A stretch of 64,000 bases of DNA, taken from CAWIMX01 sp963837345 (GTDB lineage: Bacteria; Acidobacteriota; Vicinamibacteria; Vicinamibacterales; CAVVIG01). The DNA lies in NCBI GenBank assembly GCA_963837345.1, contig CAWIMX010000001.1, positions 2,294,001 to 2,358,000 of the forward strand, read 5' to 3'. The notes under the pieces are model-generated. The model was not told the DNA's origin and did not search any database. It saw only the letters and a program-made list of their open reading frames with translations. The translations under genes and the position numbers were made by a program. Shown one piece after another: positions 25,798 through 34,239 of the stretch; the first letter of the stretch is position 1, and each line of letters opens with the position of its first letter.

Positions 25798-26110
25798 GGC
25801 GCACGCGTGCTGTGTCGGAAGAACGGTCAGCCGCTCAGGGCCAACATGCTTGCGTACCTGCTCGAGCGCGCGACGCGCAAGGCAGGGCTCGCATCCGGTC
25901 GCAAGCCGCGGCACGCGGGACCGCTTGCTGCGACGCACGTTCTGCTCGCACCTCTCGATGCGCGGTGCGCCCGCGCCAGCGGTGCAGAAATTCGCCGGCC
26001 ATCGCGACCTCGGCACGACGCAGCCGTACATGCATTTGAGTCCGCTCCCGATCGAAGCCGCGATTCGATTGCTGGAATTGCCGCCTTCCGCCGCAGAGCG
26101 GGGCAACATG
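25798..26110 (+). pseudogene. Tyrosine recombinase (phage-type integrase) fragment
   Basis: C-terminal catalytic part of a tyrosine recombinase, broken by a frame change at about 25895-25925. First frame: LCRKNGQPLRANMLAYLLER then ATRKAGL. Second frame: LLRRTFCSHLSMRGAPAPAV, QKFAGHRDLGTTQPYMHLSP and IEAAIRLLELP. The second frame holds the conserved Arg region, the GH box and the nucleophilic Tyr of YMHLS. The N-terminal DNA-binding part and first catalytic Arg region are absent. It reads toward the 3' end of tRNA-Lys, 50 bases away, the expected place for the integrase of a tRNA-targeted element. Confidence 0.82.
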
Positions 26111-26163
26111 CGGGCACCGCCCGAAGCTCGAGAGGAGGTAAGTGGACTAAGGAAAAGGTTTGG

Positions 26164-26239
26164 TGGTGAGCCGGGAGGGAATCGAACCCTCAACCCGCAG
26201 ATTAAGAGTCTGCTGCTCTGCCAATTGAGCTACCGGCCC
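26164..26239 (-). tRNA. tRNA-Lys (anticodon CTT)
   Basis: Full cloverleaf on the minus strand with encoded CCA. The acceptor stem GGGCCGG pairs with CCGGCTC (one G-T), the D-arm is AGCTCAATTGGCAGAGC, the anticodon stem GCAGA/TCTGC has loop CTCTTAA (anticodon CTT), and the T-arm contains GGTTCGATTCC. Its 3' end is duplicated at 24214-24226 and is the probable attachment site of the adjacent remnant element. Confidence 0.97.
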
Positions 26240-26382
26240 GAAAGAAAACGTCCTGGAGACGGCCGGCGCGCCGTTCGCCGACACAACCTCGCGATCTTAG
26301 CACAGCCGACTGCAGCCCGACCTCACGTCCGCCTTGCCTGCCGTCGCCGCGCCGCGCTACACTCGGCAGTCTGCGGTCGCGT

Positions 26383-26459
26383 GCGCCCGTAGCTCAGTTG
26401 GATAGAGCGACAGGCTTCGAACCTGTAGGCCGGGGGTTCGATTCCCTCCGGGCGCACCA
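26383..26459 (+). tRNA. tRNA-Arg (anticodon TCG)
   Basis: 77 bases with encoded CCA. The acceptor GCGCCCG pairs with CGGGCGC, the anticodon stem ACAGG/CCTGT has loop CTTCGAA (anticodon TCG), and the T-arm has GGTTCGATTCC. It reads CGA codons. A second arginine tRNA follows 57 bases downstream. Confidence 0.97.
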
Positions 26460-26516
26460 CACTGCACGTCCGGTCAATTGGTCATTCGGTGATTTCGCCG
26501 TTGGCAGTTCTCGCGC

Positions 26517-26593
26517 GCGCCCGTAGCTCAGCTGGATAGAGCGACGGCCTCCGGAGCCGTAGGCCACAGGTTCGAATCCTGTCGGGCGCACCA
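26517..26593 (+). tRNA. tRNA-Arg (anticodon CCG)
   Basis: 77 bases with encoded CCA. The acceptor GCGCCCG pairs with CGGGCGC, the anticodon stem ACGGC/GCCGT has loop CTCCGGA (anticodon CCG), and the T-arm has GGTTCGAATCC. It reads CGG codons. The acceptor stems and D-arms are nearly identical to the upstream tRNA-Arg(TCG), suggesting tandem duplication. The next protein gene starts only 10 bases after its CCA. Confidence 0.97.
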
Positions 26594-26603
26594 CCTTCGT
26601 CGC

Positions 26604-27659
26604 GTGTCGGCAGTCGCAGGTCGCCAGTCTTCAGTCGCGAAATCCGTGGCCGAACCCTCTCGCTCCTCAGCCCTCGCCCGTGCCGTCGGCCACGACGGGT
26701 GTCTCCCGGACGACTTCTACGCCTCGACGAGTCTTCCGACCGCGGTTCGCAGCCAGGGACGGTGGGTCGACGTCGAACACCCGCGCGCCGACGGCGTCAT
26801 CGTCCTGGCCGGCGACCGCGCCGTGTGCCGGTCCGTCGACGAGGTGCGCGAGGGCGATCGCGTCGTCTGCGGCACCGACGGCATCCGTGTCGCCCCCGTG
26901 CCCCCCACGGTCGATCGCTGGGGCTTCGCCACCCTCCCGCACGACGTCTCGTCGGAACATCGCGTCGACACCGCCGCCGATCGCGTGGCCGCGGCGCTCG
27001 CCGACATCAAAGCCCACGGCGGCAGCGTGGTCGTGGTGGCCGGGCCGGTGGTCGTGCACGTGGGCGGCGGCCCGTATCTCGGCCAGCTCATTCACGCGGG
27101 CCACGTGGACGTGCTGCTCGCCGGCAACGCGCTCGCCGTGCACGACGTCGAACAGGCGCTGTACGGCACGTCGCTCGGCGTCGATCTCGAATCCGGCCAG
27201 AGCATTACGGGCGGCCACCGCCATCACATGCGCGCCATCAACGCGATCTCGCGCGCCGGCAGCCTGCGGGCGGCGGTCACGCAGCGCGTGCTCACCAGAG
27301 GCGTCATGTACGAGTGCATCCGCCACGACGTGCCGTTCGTCCTGGCCGGCAGCATTCGCGACGACGGGCCGCTCCCGGACACGGTGATGGACGTCGCCGA
27401 CGCGCAGCGGCGCTACGCGACGGCGCTCCGGGGCGCCGATCTCGTCCTGGTGCTGTCGACGATGCTGCATGGCGCCGCGGTCAGGCACATGCTGCCGGCG
27501 TCGGTGCCGCTCGTGTGCGTGGACATCAATCCCGCCGTGGTCGCGAAGGTGCTCGACGGCGGCCCCGGGGTGTCGGTCGGCGTCGTCACCGACGTGGGGG
27601 TGTTTCTCCAGCAGCTCGCTGAACGGCTTCGAGCTTCTTCGACACGCGCTCGAAGTTGA
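26604..27659 (+). CDS. LOR/SDH-region (TIGR00300-type) ornithine cyclodeaminase-like protein, lacking the usual N-terminal domain
   Basis: 351 residues, start taken at GTG 26604. From residue about 30 it follows the family closely: LPDDFYASTSLPTAVR, VVVVAGPVVVHVGGGPYLGQ, VDVLLAGNALAVHDVEQALY, GGHRHHMRAINAISRAGS, YECIRHDVPFVLAGSIRDDG and VCVDINPAVVAKVLDGGPG then VVTDVGVFL. Family members are NAD(P)-dependent Rossmann enzymes linked to ornithine/arginine metabolism. Relatives usually carry an additional N-terminal LOR/SDH domain of roughly 80-100 residues; here the region before it is the tRNA-Arg gene. The 3' end overlaps the convergent LigD gene by 74 bases. Confidence 0.82.
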   Translation: MSAVAGRQSSVAKSVAEPSRSSALARAVGHDGCLPDDFYASTSLPTAVRSQGRWVDVEHPRADGVIVLAGDRAVCRSVDEVREGDRVVCGTDGIRVAPVPPTVDRWGFATLPHDVSSEHRVDTAADRVAAALADIKAHGGSVVVVAGPVVVHVGGGPYLGQLIHAGHVDVLLAGNALAVHDVEQALYGTSLGVDLESGQSITGGHRHHMRAINAISRAGSLRAAVTQRVLTRGVMYECIRHDVPFVLAGSIRDDGPLPDTVMDVADAQRRYATALRGADLVLVLSTMLHGAAVRHMLPASVPLVCVDINPAVVAKVLDGGPGVSVGVVTDVGVFLQQLAERLRASSTRARS

Positions 27660-29589
27660 CGCCCTTCGCCTTCCGCAGCCCGGCCCACAGATCGCCGACC
27701 TCGCCGACGCGCGCCGGCACGGTCAGGATCGTGAAATCTTCACGCCGGATCGTCGCGTCGAGCTCGGCCCAGGCGAGCGGCGTGGACGCGCCCGCGTAGT
27801 CGCTCGCGCGCGCGCTGTAGGCGGTGGCGAGCGTCTTGCCCCGGATGTTCTGCAGGTAGTCGACGTAGACCTGCCGGCCTCGTGCGCCGACCGATCGCAC
27901 GATCGTCGCGGCCTTGGGATGCTTGTGGGCCACCGCGGTGGCGACGATCTGGCAGAGGATCCGTCCCGCCTCGTACGGCGTGTTCTCCGGCAGCGGAATG
28001 TAGATGTGCAGGCCGTCCGCGCCGGAGGTCTTCGGGAATCCTGCGACGCCGAGCGCATCGAGCTCGTCGTGGACCCAGCGCGCCACGTCGACGACGGTGG
28101 CGAAGCTCACGCCCGGCATGGGATCGAGGTCGATCGCCGCTTCCACGGCGCGGTCGGAATCGTCGACCCGCGAGAACCACGGATCCTGGGAAATCGCAGC
28201 CAGCTGCGCCATGTAGAGCAGCGTCTTCAGGTTGCCGCCGACCAGCCGCGATGGCACGTCGTCGTCTTCGAGCGTGGCGCGCCGCACGCCCTCCGGGACG
28301 TCGTCGGGCGCGCGATGCTGATAGAAGAACGGCGCGGCGACGCCGTTGGGCGAGCGCTTCATCACGAGCGGCCGATCGGCCACTGCCGGCAGGATGGCCG
28401 GCGCCACCTGCACGTAGTAGCGGAGCAAGTCGCCCTTGGTGAGCTTCACGCCGGGCCAGAACACCTTGTGGAGGTTCGTGACGTGCAGGCGATCGCCGTC
28501 CGGGAGGGCGACGTATCCGTTCTTGCGCGCCCGCTCGAGCGTGGTGAGCTGATCGACCAGGTCGCCGCCTTCGCCTTCGGCCCGCGCGGTCCGCGTGCGC
28601 GCGCGCGCCGGCCTGGCGAGCGGGACGCGCGTGGGCAGGGTCGCCGGCTCTTCGCGGTGGACGTCGCGGGCCTTCTTGTCGTCGCGCAGCCCCAGATAGA
28701 CGGGATGGCGCAGGATGCCGTCGCTCGTCCACTCGCCGAATCGCACCTGCGCCACCAGCGCCGGCTTCACCCAGTGCGGCCGTTCGTTCTTCGGCGGCGT
28801 CGCCGTGAACGGGCAGCGATCGACGGCGAGCGCCTTCAGCTTCTTCATCACCCGCGCGAGCTCGGCCTCGTCGAATCCGGTGCCGACGTGGCCGACGTAT
28901 CGAAGGCCGTCGGCGTCGTGGACGCCGAGAATGAGCGAGCCGAAATGCGCGCGCGACTGCCGGGGATCGGTCCAGCCGCCGATGACGAATTCCTGCTCGT
29001 GCGTGATCTTCAGCTTGCGCCAGTCGGTGGTGCGGCGGCCCGACAGGTAGTGCGACGAGGCGCGCTTCGCAATCAGCCCTTCCCAGCCCTGCGCGTGCGC
29101 GCGCGACCACAGCTCCGTCGCGTCGCCGCGGACCTGCTCGCTGACGCCGATGAGTGGACCGCGCGCGTCCTTCATGAGCGCCTCGAGCGCGGCGCGGCGC
29201 TCGGTGAGGGGGCGTCCTCGCCAATCGGTCGATCCGGTGCGCAGCAGGTCGAACGCGATGAATGCCGCGCGATATCCCGGCCGCGAGCCCTGCCGATGAA
29301 TGTTCTGCAGATACTGGAAGCTCTTGGGCGTGCCGTGTCGATCGATGGCGACGATCTCGCCGTCGACGACCGCCGGTTCCTCGAACCCGGCGGCCAGCTT
29401 CGTCAGGGCGGCGGCAAGCTCCGGGAACTCGGCCGTCTTCTCGTTCCCCAGGCGCGACCACACCCGCACGGGCCTGCCGGGCGCGGCCTCGACGATGGCG
29501 CGGATGCCGTCGTACTTCGGCTCGTACACGAGCGCCGGATCGTTCAACGGCGCGTCGGCCAGGGTCGCGAGCATCGGCTTCGTCGTCAC
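27586..29589 (-). CDS. ligD: DNA ligase D (ligase plus polymerase/primase domains)
   Basis: 667 residues acting in Ku-dependent non-homologous end joining. The N-terminal ATP-dependent ligase has adenylation Lys25 in EPKYDGIRAI, then VVDGEIVAIDRHG, GWEGLIAKRASSHYLSGRRT and an OB domain (VRYVGHVGTGF-like region, RPHWVKPALVAQVRFGEWT). After an Arg/Ala-rich linker (about 335-365) comes the AEP-type polymerase domain: LHKVFWPGVKLTKGDLLRYY, catalytic acidic pair in IDLDPMPG, SGADGLHIYIPL. The 3'-phosphoesterase domain present in many LigD proteins is absent. No ku gene is within the window. Confidence 0.95.
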   Translation of the reverse strand: MTTKPMLATLADAPLNDPALVYEPKYDGIRAIVEAAPGRPVRVWSRLGNEKTAEFPELAAALTKLAAGFEEPAVVDGEIVAIDRHGTPKSFQYLQNIHRQGSRPGYRAAFIAFDLLRTGSTDWRGRPLTERRAALEALMKDARGPLIGVSEQVRGDATELWSRAHAQGWEGLIAKRASSHYLSGRRTTDWRKLKITHEQEFVIGGWTDPRQSRAHFGSLILGVHDADGLRYVGHVGTGFDEAELARVMKKLKALAVDRCPFTATPPKNERPHWVKPALVAQVRFGEWTSDGILRHPVYLGLRDDKKARDVHREEPATLPTRVPLARPARARTRTARAEGEGGDLVDQLTTLERARKNGYVALPDGDRLHVTNLHKVFWPGVKLTKGDLLRYYVQVAPAILPAVADRPLVMKRSPNGVAAPFFYQHRAPDDVPEGVRRATLEDDDVPSRLVGGNLKTLLYMAQLAAISQDPWFSRVDDSDRAVEAAIDLDPMPGVSFATVVDVARWVHDELDALGVAGFPKTSGADGLHIYIPLPENTPYEAGRILCQIVATAVAHKHPKAATIVRSVGARGRQVYVDYLQNIRGKTLATAYSARASDYAGASTPLAWAELDATIRREDFTILTVPARVGEVGDLWAGLRKAKGVNFERVSKKLEAVQRAAGETPPRR

Positions 29590-29617
29590 GAGTCGTCAGT
29601 CGCTGGTCCCTGGACGG

Positions 29618-30331
29618 TCAGCGCGAGCTGTAGCGATCCTCGTACCAGGGCTCGGCGGTGTCCGAGTAGCCGCGCACCTCCCAGAACCCGGGATGGTTGC
29701 CGGCGAGGAACTCGATCTTGCGGATCCATTTCGCGCCCTTCCACGCGTAGAGCTTGGGCGTGATCATGCGGCACGGGCCTCCGTGCTCGCGCGGCAGGGG
29801 CCGGCCTTCCCACGTGTGGACCAACAGCACGTCATTCTCGACGGCGCGCGCGAGCGGGAGGTTCGTGGTGTACGGAATGTAGGACCCGGGCATGAAGTCG
29901 TAGCCCGTGCAGAGAACATGCCGCGCCGCCTCGGTGGGGACGGCGAGCTCGGCTATCGTGCGGAAGCGGACGCCGCGCCAGTGGTTGTCGAATCGGCTCC
30001 ACGTCGTCACGCAGTGGAAATCGCTCGTGTCGTCCACCTGCGGCAGGGCGAGAAACTGGCTCCATGTGAGCGTGAACGGATTCGCCACGAGTCCGCCCAC
30101 CTCGAGCTTCCAGGCGTCGAGCGCGACGTCCGGCTGTTCGCCCAGATCCAGGACCGGCCAGTTCTTGACTTCGTGCTGTCCGACGGGCAGCCGCGGCATC
30201 CCGTCCCGGTTGGCCGGGCCGGTGCCGCGCGGCGGCTGGCCGGCAAAGCGGACGTCCACGCCCTTGCCGAGCGCGATTTGCCGCTCGATGTACTGACGCC
30301 GCCGTTCAACCAGATCCCGCTCGTCGCCCAC
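29618..30331 (-). CDS. Sulfite oxidase-like molybdopterin oxidoreductase
   Basis: About 237 residues. GTG 30331 is preferred (GAGAGG five to six bases upstream); GTG 30335-30337 is two codons earlier. The oxidoreductase molybdopterin-binding fold is clear: LPQVDDTSDFHCVTTWSRFD with the molybdenum-ligand Cys, CTGYDFMPGSYIPYTTNLPL, GGPCRMITPKLYAWKGAKWI and the C-terminal NHPGFWEVRGYSDTAEPW. There is no signal peptide, so it is cytoplasmic, unlike MsrP. Substrate unknown. Nine to fifteen bases downstream of the ACT-domain gene, so in one operon with it. Confidence 0.9.
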   Translation of the reverse strand: MGDERDLVERRRQYIERQIALGKGVDVRFAGQPPRGTGPANRDGMPRLPVGQHEVKNWPVLDLGEQPDVALDAWKLEVGGLVANPFTLTWSQFLALPQVDDTSDFHCVTTWSRFDNHWRGVRFRTIAELAVPTEAARHVLCTGYDFMPGSYIPYTTNLPLARAVENDVLLVHTWEGRPLPREHGGPCRMITPKLYAWKGAKWIRKIEFLAGNHPGFWEVRGYSDTAEPWYEDRYSSR

Positions 30332-30346
30332 GCGCACCTCTCGACG

Positions 30347-31000
30347 CTAGTACTTTCGCTTTTGCTGCCGCACGATGTCGAAGCGCGCCGTGTCGGCGAT
30401 CGCCATCACGGCCATGACGCCGGCCTGGATGGGATCGGCCACCACGAGGTCGGCGACGTCTGGCACGCCGCCGGCCATGTTCAGCGAGATCACGATCAGC
30501 CCCTTGCCGCGCACTTCCTCGACGGCGCGCGTGATCTCGCCCCCCATCAGCGACCCGGCCAGCACCAGGAGGCGCACCCGCGGCAGCCGGACGACGGCCC
30601 GGACGGCGCTGGCGAGCGCCTCCTCGCCGACCAGCGGAATCGTGTCGACCGAGATGCGCTCGCCGCGGATGTTGTGGCGATCGGCTTCCGAGATCGCGCC
30701 GAGGGCCACCTGGCCGACCTGGGCGCCGCCGCCCATCACGATGATGCGCTTCCCGTAGATCTTGCCGAACGACGGGGTCGGCTCGACGCGCGTGACGCCC
30801 GGCACCTGGCGCAAGCCGCCGAGCAACGTCTCGAGCGGCTGATCGGCGGCGAACTCCAGGTACACCTCGGCCATGCGGTCGTCGTGGGGAATGATGTCGA
30901 CGTAGGTGATGTTGGCCTGGTGATCGGCGAGGACGGTCGTGAGTCCCGAGAGCAGGCCCGGGCGGTCGGAGGCTGCCGTCAGGACGGCGTAGTCGGCCAT
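30347..31000 (-). CDS. ACT-domain protein (DUF5612-like)
   Basis: 217 residues. N-terminal ACT domain (YAVLTAASDRPGLLSGLTTV, NITYVDIIPHDDRMAEVYLE) of the amino-acid-sensing type. The C-terminal domain is Rossmann-like (RIIVMGGGAQVGQVALGAI, SVDTIPLVGEEALASAVRAV, LVLAGSLMGGEITRAVEEVR), resembling the DUF5612 region of archaeal and bacterial proteins of unknown function. It may be a ligand-responsive regulator; no DNA-binding domain is visible. Upstream gene of the molybdopterin oxidoreductase. Confidence 0.78.
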   Translation of the reverse strand: MADYAVLTAASDRPGLLSGLTTVLADHQANITYVDIIPHDDRMAEVYLEFAADQPLETLLGGLRQVPGVTRVEPTPSFGKIYGKRIIVMGGGAQVGQVALGAISEADRHNIRGERISVDTIPLVGEEALASAVRAVVRLPRVRLLVLAGSLMGGEITRAVEEVRGKGLIVISLNMAGGVPDVADLVVADPIQAGVMAVMAIADTARFDIVRQQKRKY

Positions 31001-31047
31001 CCGCGCAATGTAGCACGACCGGCCCGCGCCGTCTGGCGCGGCCCGCG

Positions 31048-33534
31048 TCAGGCGACGGTGTGCCGCGAGCGGGTCAGGCCGTCCGCCGGATCATGGCGCG
31101 CCCGGTCGCTCGACAGGCTGCGCCCCACGGGCTGCGGCTCGCGCAGGCCCCGCCGCAGCTTCTTGTCGCGATACATGTGCTGGTCCGCCACGGCGAGCAG
31201 CGTCTCGTACGAGTCGCCGTCGTGGGGAAACACCGCCGCGCCGGCGCTGACCCCGAGCCGCAGGCGTCGGCCCGGCCGCACCTCGAAGACGACGTCCGCC
31301 ACGCGCTGCTGCAGTTCCCGCCGCTTGACTTCGGCCAGCTCGCGCGAGCAGTCGGTCAGCAGCACGATGAATTCGTCGCCCGCGTAGCGCACGCAGAGGT
31401 CGTAGGGACGCAGCGTGCTCGACAGGGCGCGCGCGACGGCCCGCAGCGACTGATCGCCCACGTGATGCCCGTACGTGTCGTTGATCGACTTGAAGTCGTC
31501 CACGTCCATCACGATGAGCGCGGCTTCGCCCTGGAGGCGGTCGGCGCGCGCGAGCTCGCGCGACAGATGGACGAACATCGACCGCCGGTTCGGCAGCTCG
31601 GTCAGCGGGTCGGTCAGCGAGTCTTCCTGCGTCTGCTCGAAAATGATCGAGTTGTGGATGACGGCGCCTGCCTGCTCGGCGATCCGCTCGAGCAGACGAC
31701 GGTGATCTTCGGTGTAGTAGTTCGCGTCGAGGTGGTAGAGCGCGAGCGCGCCGATGAACGTGTCGTTCATGAACAGCGGGCAGACGAGCGCCGACTTGAG
31801 ATCGGTCTCGCCGCCGAAGCCGGCGGCCTCGAAGCTCACGGCCGGATTGGCGTTCACGAGGGTCCGCCGGTTGCGCGCCACCCATCCCGACAGGCCGATC
31901 CCGCTGCGCACGGTCGCGTTCAGCAGGCGGTGCACGTCCACGCCGGTCGTATAGCGGCACTTCAAGGCGTCGCGCTCGACGTCGTACAGGAACAGCGCGC
32001 AGCCCGACCACGGCACCAGATTCATCAGCTTCGACGAGATGAGCGCCGCGGTGTCCGCCACGCCGAGCCGCGTGCCCATCGTCTGCGCGATCTCGTACAG
32101 CGCATAGATCTCGCGGTGGGCCAGCGCGATGTTCTCGAACGCCGTGTGCGGCGAGCCCTCGGGCACGAGGCCGCGCGCGGTGCTGCCCAGGTCGGACGGC
32201 GAGGGTGGCGCCAGGCTCCGCACCTGACGATCGTCGGCTTCGGCGGCGGCCATCAACTCGGGCAGCGCGCGGATGAACACCTCGACGAGCCGCGGATCGA
32301 GCGCGCGACCGGCTTCGTGGCGCAGCAGCGCGAGCGCGGCGTCGTGGGTGAGCGCCTTGTGATACGGCCGCTCCGAGGTGACGGCGTCGTAGTAGTCGAC
32401 GATCGTCAGCACCCGCGCGCCGATCGGAATGTCCTCGCCCGCGATGCTCCGCGGGTAGCCCCGGCCGTCCCAGCGTTCATGGTGGCTGAGAATCAGGGGC
32501 GCCACCGGATAGGGGAACGGCACGGCGGCGATGATCTCGGCGCCCACCTGCGGGTGGATGCGGATCTTCTGAAATTCCTCCTGCGTGAGCGGGCCCGGCT
32601 TCGACAGGATGTGCTCGGGCACCGCGAGCTTGCCGATGTCGTGGAGCAGCGCCGCCGTCTTCACGGCCTGGATCTCGTCGGCGCCGAGCCCGACGGCTTT
32701 CGCCAGGCCGACCGCGTAGGCCTGCACGCGGCGGATGTGTGTTTGCGCGATCTGATCCTTGGCGTCGATCGCGCGCGCCAGCGCCTCGATGGTCGCCAGG
32801 TGCAGCTCGGAGGTGGCCAGCACGTGGCGCTGCTGATCCTCGACGCGCCCCATGTACACCTTGTAGGTGCGGTACGTGAGGTAGAGCGGTGCGAAGGTGA
32901 AGGGCAGCACCCAGTAGCCCGCGCGCGCCACCACCACGGCCGCAAGAGCGGCCGTCGCCGCCCCGACGAAGTAGCTGGGCGCGCTCCACAGGAAGTTCGT
33001 GTGCCACACCGAGATCGCCCGTTCGCGCGTCGACAGCGCGATGGCCGTCGCGACCAGGCCGGTATTGAGGAGGAAATACACCGTCGACGCGGCCACCAGC
33101 GGCCGGGCCATCGCCGCCATCGAGACGGCGCCCGGCTCGCCGCCGAGCAGGTGGAAGGCCAGCCCCGCACCCTGCACCGTGACGAGGAGCGACGCCACAC
33201 TGAAGACCGTCCGGTGAATCGGATTCCGCTCGCGGCTGTTGAAGTTGCACTGGCTGAGGGCGCTCAGGGCGGCGACCACCATCGTCTTGTCGGGGCCCAG
33301 CACCAGCAGCGACGCGAAATCGACCGCGTACGACACCGACATCGTGGACCCGCCCGCCGTGAGCGGCAGGTTCACCTTGAATGCGGCCGAGAGCGACGAC
33401 AGCGCGACCAGCGTCGCGAAGAGAAACGGCTGGTCCAGGCGGAACGCCTCGGGCAGACGCAGAATCGCGAGCGCGGCTCCCGCCAGAATGACGGCAGCGA
33501 TGTAGAGCCGTGCGGCCAGGGGCAGGCGGGCCAC
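31048..33534 (-). CDS. Membrane HD-GYP / GAF / GGDEF hybrid signalling protein
   Basis: 828 residues from GTG 33534. Residues 1-220 hold about six membrane helices. Next is an HD-GYP phosphodiesterase with LLHDIGKLAVPEHIL and HHERWDGRGYP. Residues about 460-620 form a GAF domain (IALAHREIYALYEIAQTMG, LSGWVARNRRTLVNA). The C-terminus is a GGDEF diguanylate cyclase (DPLTELPNRRSMFVHLSREL, VMDVDDFKSINDTYGH, signature RYAGDEFIVLL with Ala for the first Gly). Synthesis and breakdown of c-di-GMP are thus in one chain. No RxxD I-site is seen at the usual place. One base separates it from the GNAT gene upstream. Confidence 0.93.
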   Translation of the reverse strand: MARLPLAARLYIAAVILAGAALAILRLPEAFRLDQPFLFATLVALSSLSAAFKVNLPLTAGGSTMSVSYAVDFASLLVLGPDKTMVVAALSALSQCNFNSRERNPIHRTVFSVASLLVTVQGAGLAFHLLGGEPGAVSMAAMARPLVAASTVYFLLNTGLVATAIALSTRERAISVWHTNFLWSAPSYFVGAATAALAAVVVARAGYWVLPFTFAPLYLTYRTYKVYMGRVEDQQRHVLATSELHLATIEALARAIDAKDQIAQTHIRRVQAYAVGLAKAVGLGADEIQAVKTAALLHDIGKLAVPEHILSKPGPLTQEEFQKIRIHPQVGAEIIAAVPFPYPVAPLILSHHERWDGRGYPRSIAGEDIPIGARVLTIVDYYDAVTSERPYHKALTHDAALALLRHEAGRALDPRLVEVFIRALPELMAAAEADDRQVRSLAPPSPSDLGSTARGLVPEGSPHTAFENIALAHREIYALYEIAQTMGTRLGVADTAALISSKLMNLVPWSGCALFLYDVERDALKCRYTTGVDVHRLLNATVRSGIGLSGWVARNRRTLVNANPAVSFEAAGFGGETDLKSALVCPLFMNDTFIGALALYHLDANYYTEDHRRLLERIAEQAGAVIHNSIIFEQTQEDSLTDPLTELPNRRSMFVHLSRELARADRLQGEAALIVMDVDDFKSINDTYGHHVGDQSLRAVARALSSTLRPYDLCVRYAGDEFIVLLTDCSRELAEVKRRELQQRVADVVFEVRPGRRLRLGVSAGAAVFPHDGDSYETLLAVADQHMYRDKKLRRGLREPQPVGRSLSSDRARHDPADGLTRSRHTVA

Positions 33535-33535
33535 G

Positions 33536-34150
33536 TCAGTGCACGCGGGAGGCCGCCGGGAGGCGCCGCTCGCTCCAGTCTTCCTTGAGGATCGACCACA
33601 GCACCTGATCGAAGTACTTGTCGCCTCGGCGGATCGACCGCCGCAGAACGCCTTCCTGCACGGCGCCGAGCTTGCGGAGCGCGCCGTTGCCCCGGCCGTT
33701 CGGGAGGAGCACCCGCGCCTCCAGCCGGCGTGCGCCCACCGTGTCGAAGGCCAGGGAGGCGACCAGCCGTGCCGTCTCCATGAACAAGCCGCTGCCGCGC
33801 ACCGACGGCGCCAGCGTGCATTCCCACTCGGCGCCCTCGAACGTCGGATCGAGCTGTCGCACGACGAACAGGCCGACGACCGCCCGCGTCGCGTCGGCGG
33901 CGACCAGATAGGCGAACGCGCGGCCCTGCCGGCGCTCGAGCGTGAGCCGATCCACCAGATCGCGAACGGCCTCCTCCGTTGGCGGCTCGTCCAGACCGAA
34001 CGAGCTGGCGTCAGAGATGGATAGGAGCGCCGTCAGGGGTCCGACGTCCTGCGGGGACGGTTCGCGCAGCGTGACCGCGCGGCCGGACAAGACCGGGAGC
34101 GACGTGCGCCACGCGACGCCGGACGCCGCCGCCGCATCCTTTGTACTCAT
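33536..34150 (-). CDS. RimJ/RimL-type GNAT acetyltransferase
   Basis: 204 residues. LPVLSGRAVTLREPSPQDVG opens the GNAT fold; VVGLFVVRQLDPTFEGAEWE and LAPSVRGSGLFMETARLVAS hold the acetyl-CoA-binding motif region; RRLEARVLLPNGRGNGALRK then LGAVQEGVLRRSIRRGDKYF is the typical RimJ/RimL tail. It acetylates an amine, often a protein N-terminus or a small molecule; the target is unknown. It is the first gene of a two-gene unit with the c-di-GMP hybrid (one-base gap). Confidence 0.88.
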   Translation of the reverse strand: MSTKDAAAASGVAWRTSLPVLSGRAVTLREPSPQDVGPLTALLSISDASSFGLDEPPTEEAVRDLVDRLTLERRQGRAFAYLVAADATRAVVGLFVVRQLDPTFEGAEWECTLAPSVRGSGLFMETARLVASLAFDTVGARRLEARVLLPNGRGNGALRKLGAVQEGVLRRSIRRGDKYFDQVLWSILKEDWSERRLPAASRVH

Positions 34151-34239
34151 TCGCGTGTTCGGCAGACGCGGATCTGGTGTAACTTCAACGAGATGAATGG
34201 CTTAGACATTCGAGTAACACGTCGAGCCAGCCTGCCGAC

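Noticed and set aside
26394..26594. Minus-strand 66-codon frame with GFEPVAYGSG-type sequence
   Set aside because: This is antisense to the two tRNA-Arg genes, a well-known artefact of frames through tRNA genes.
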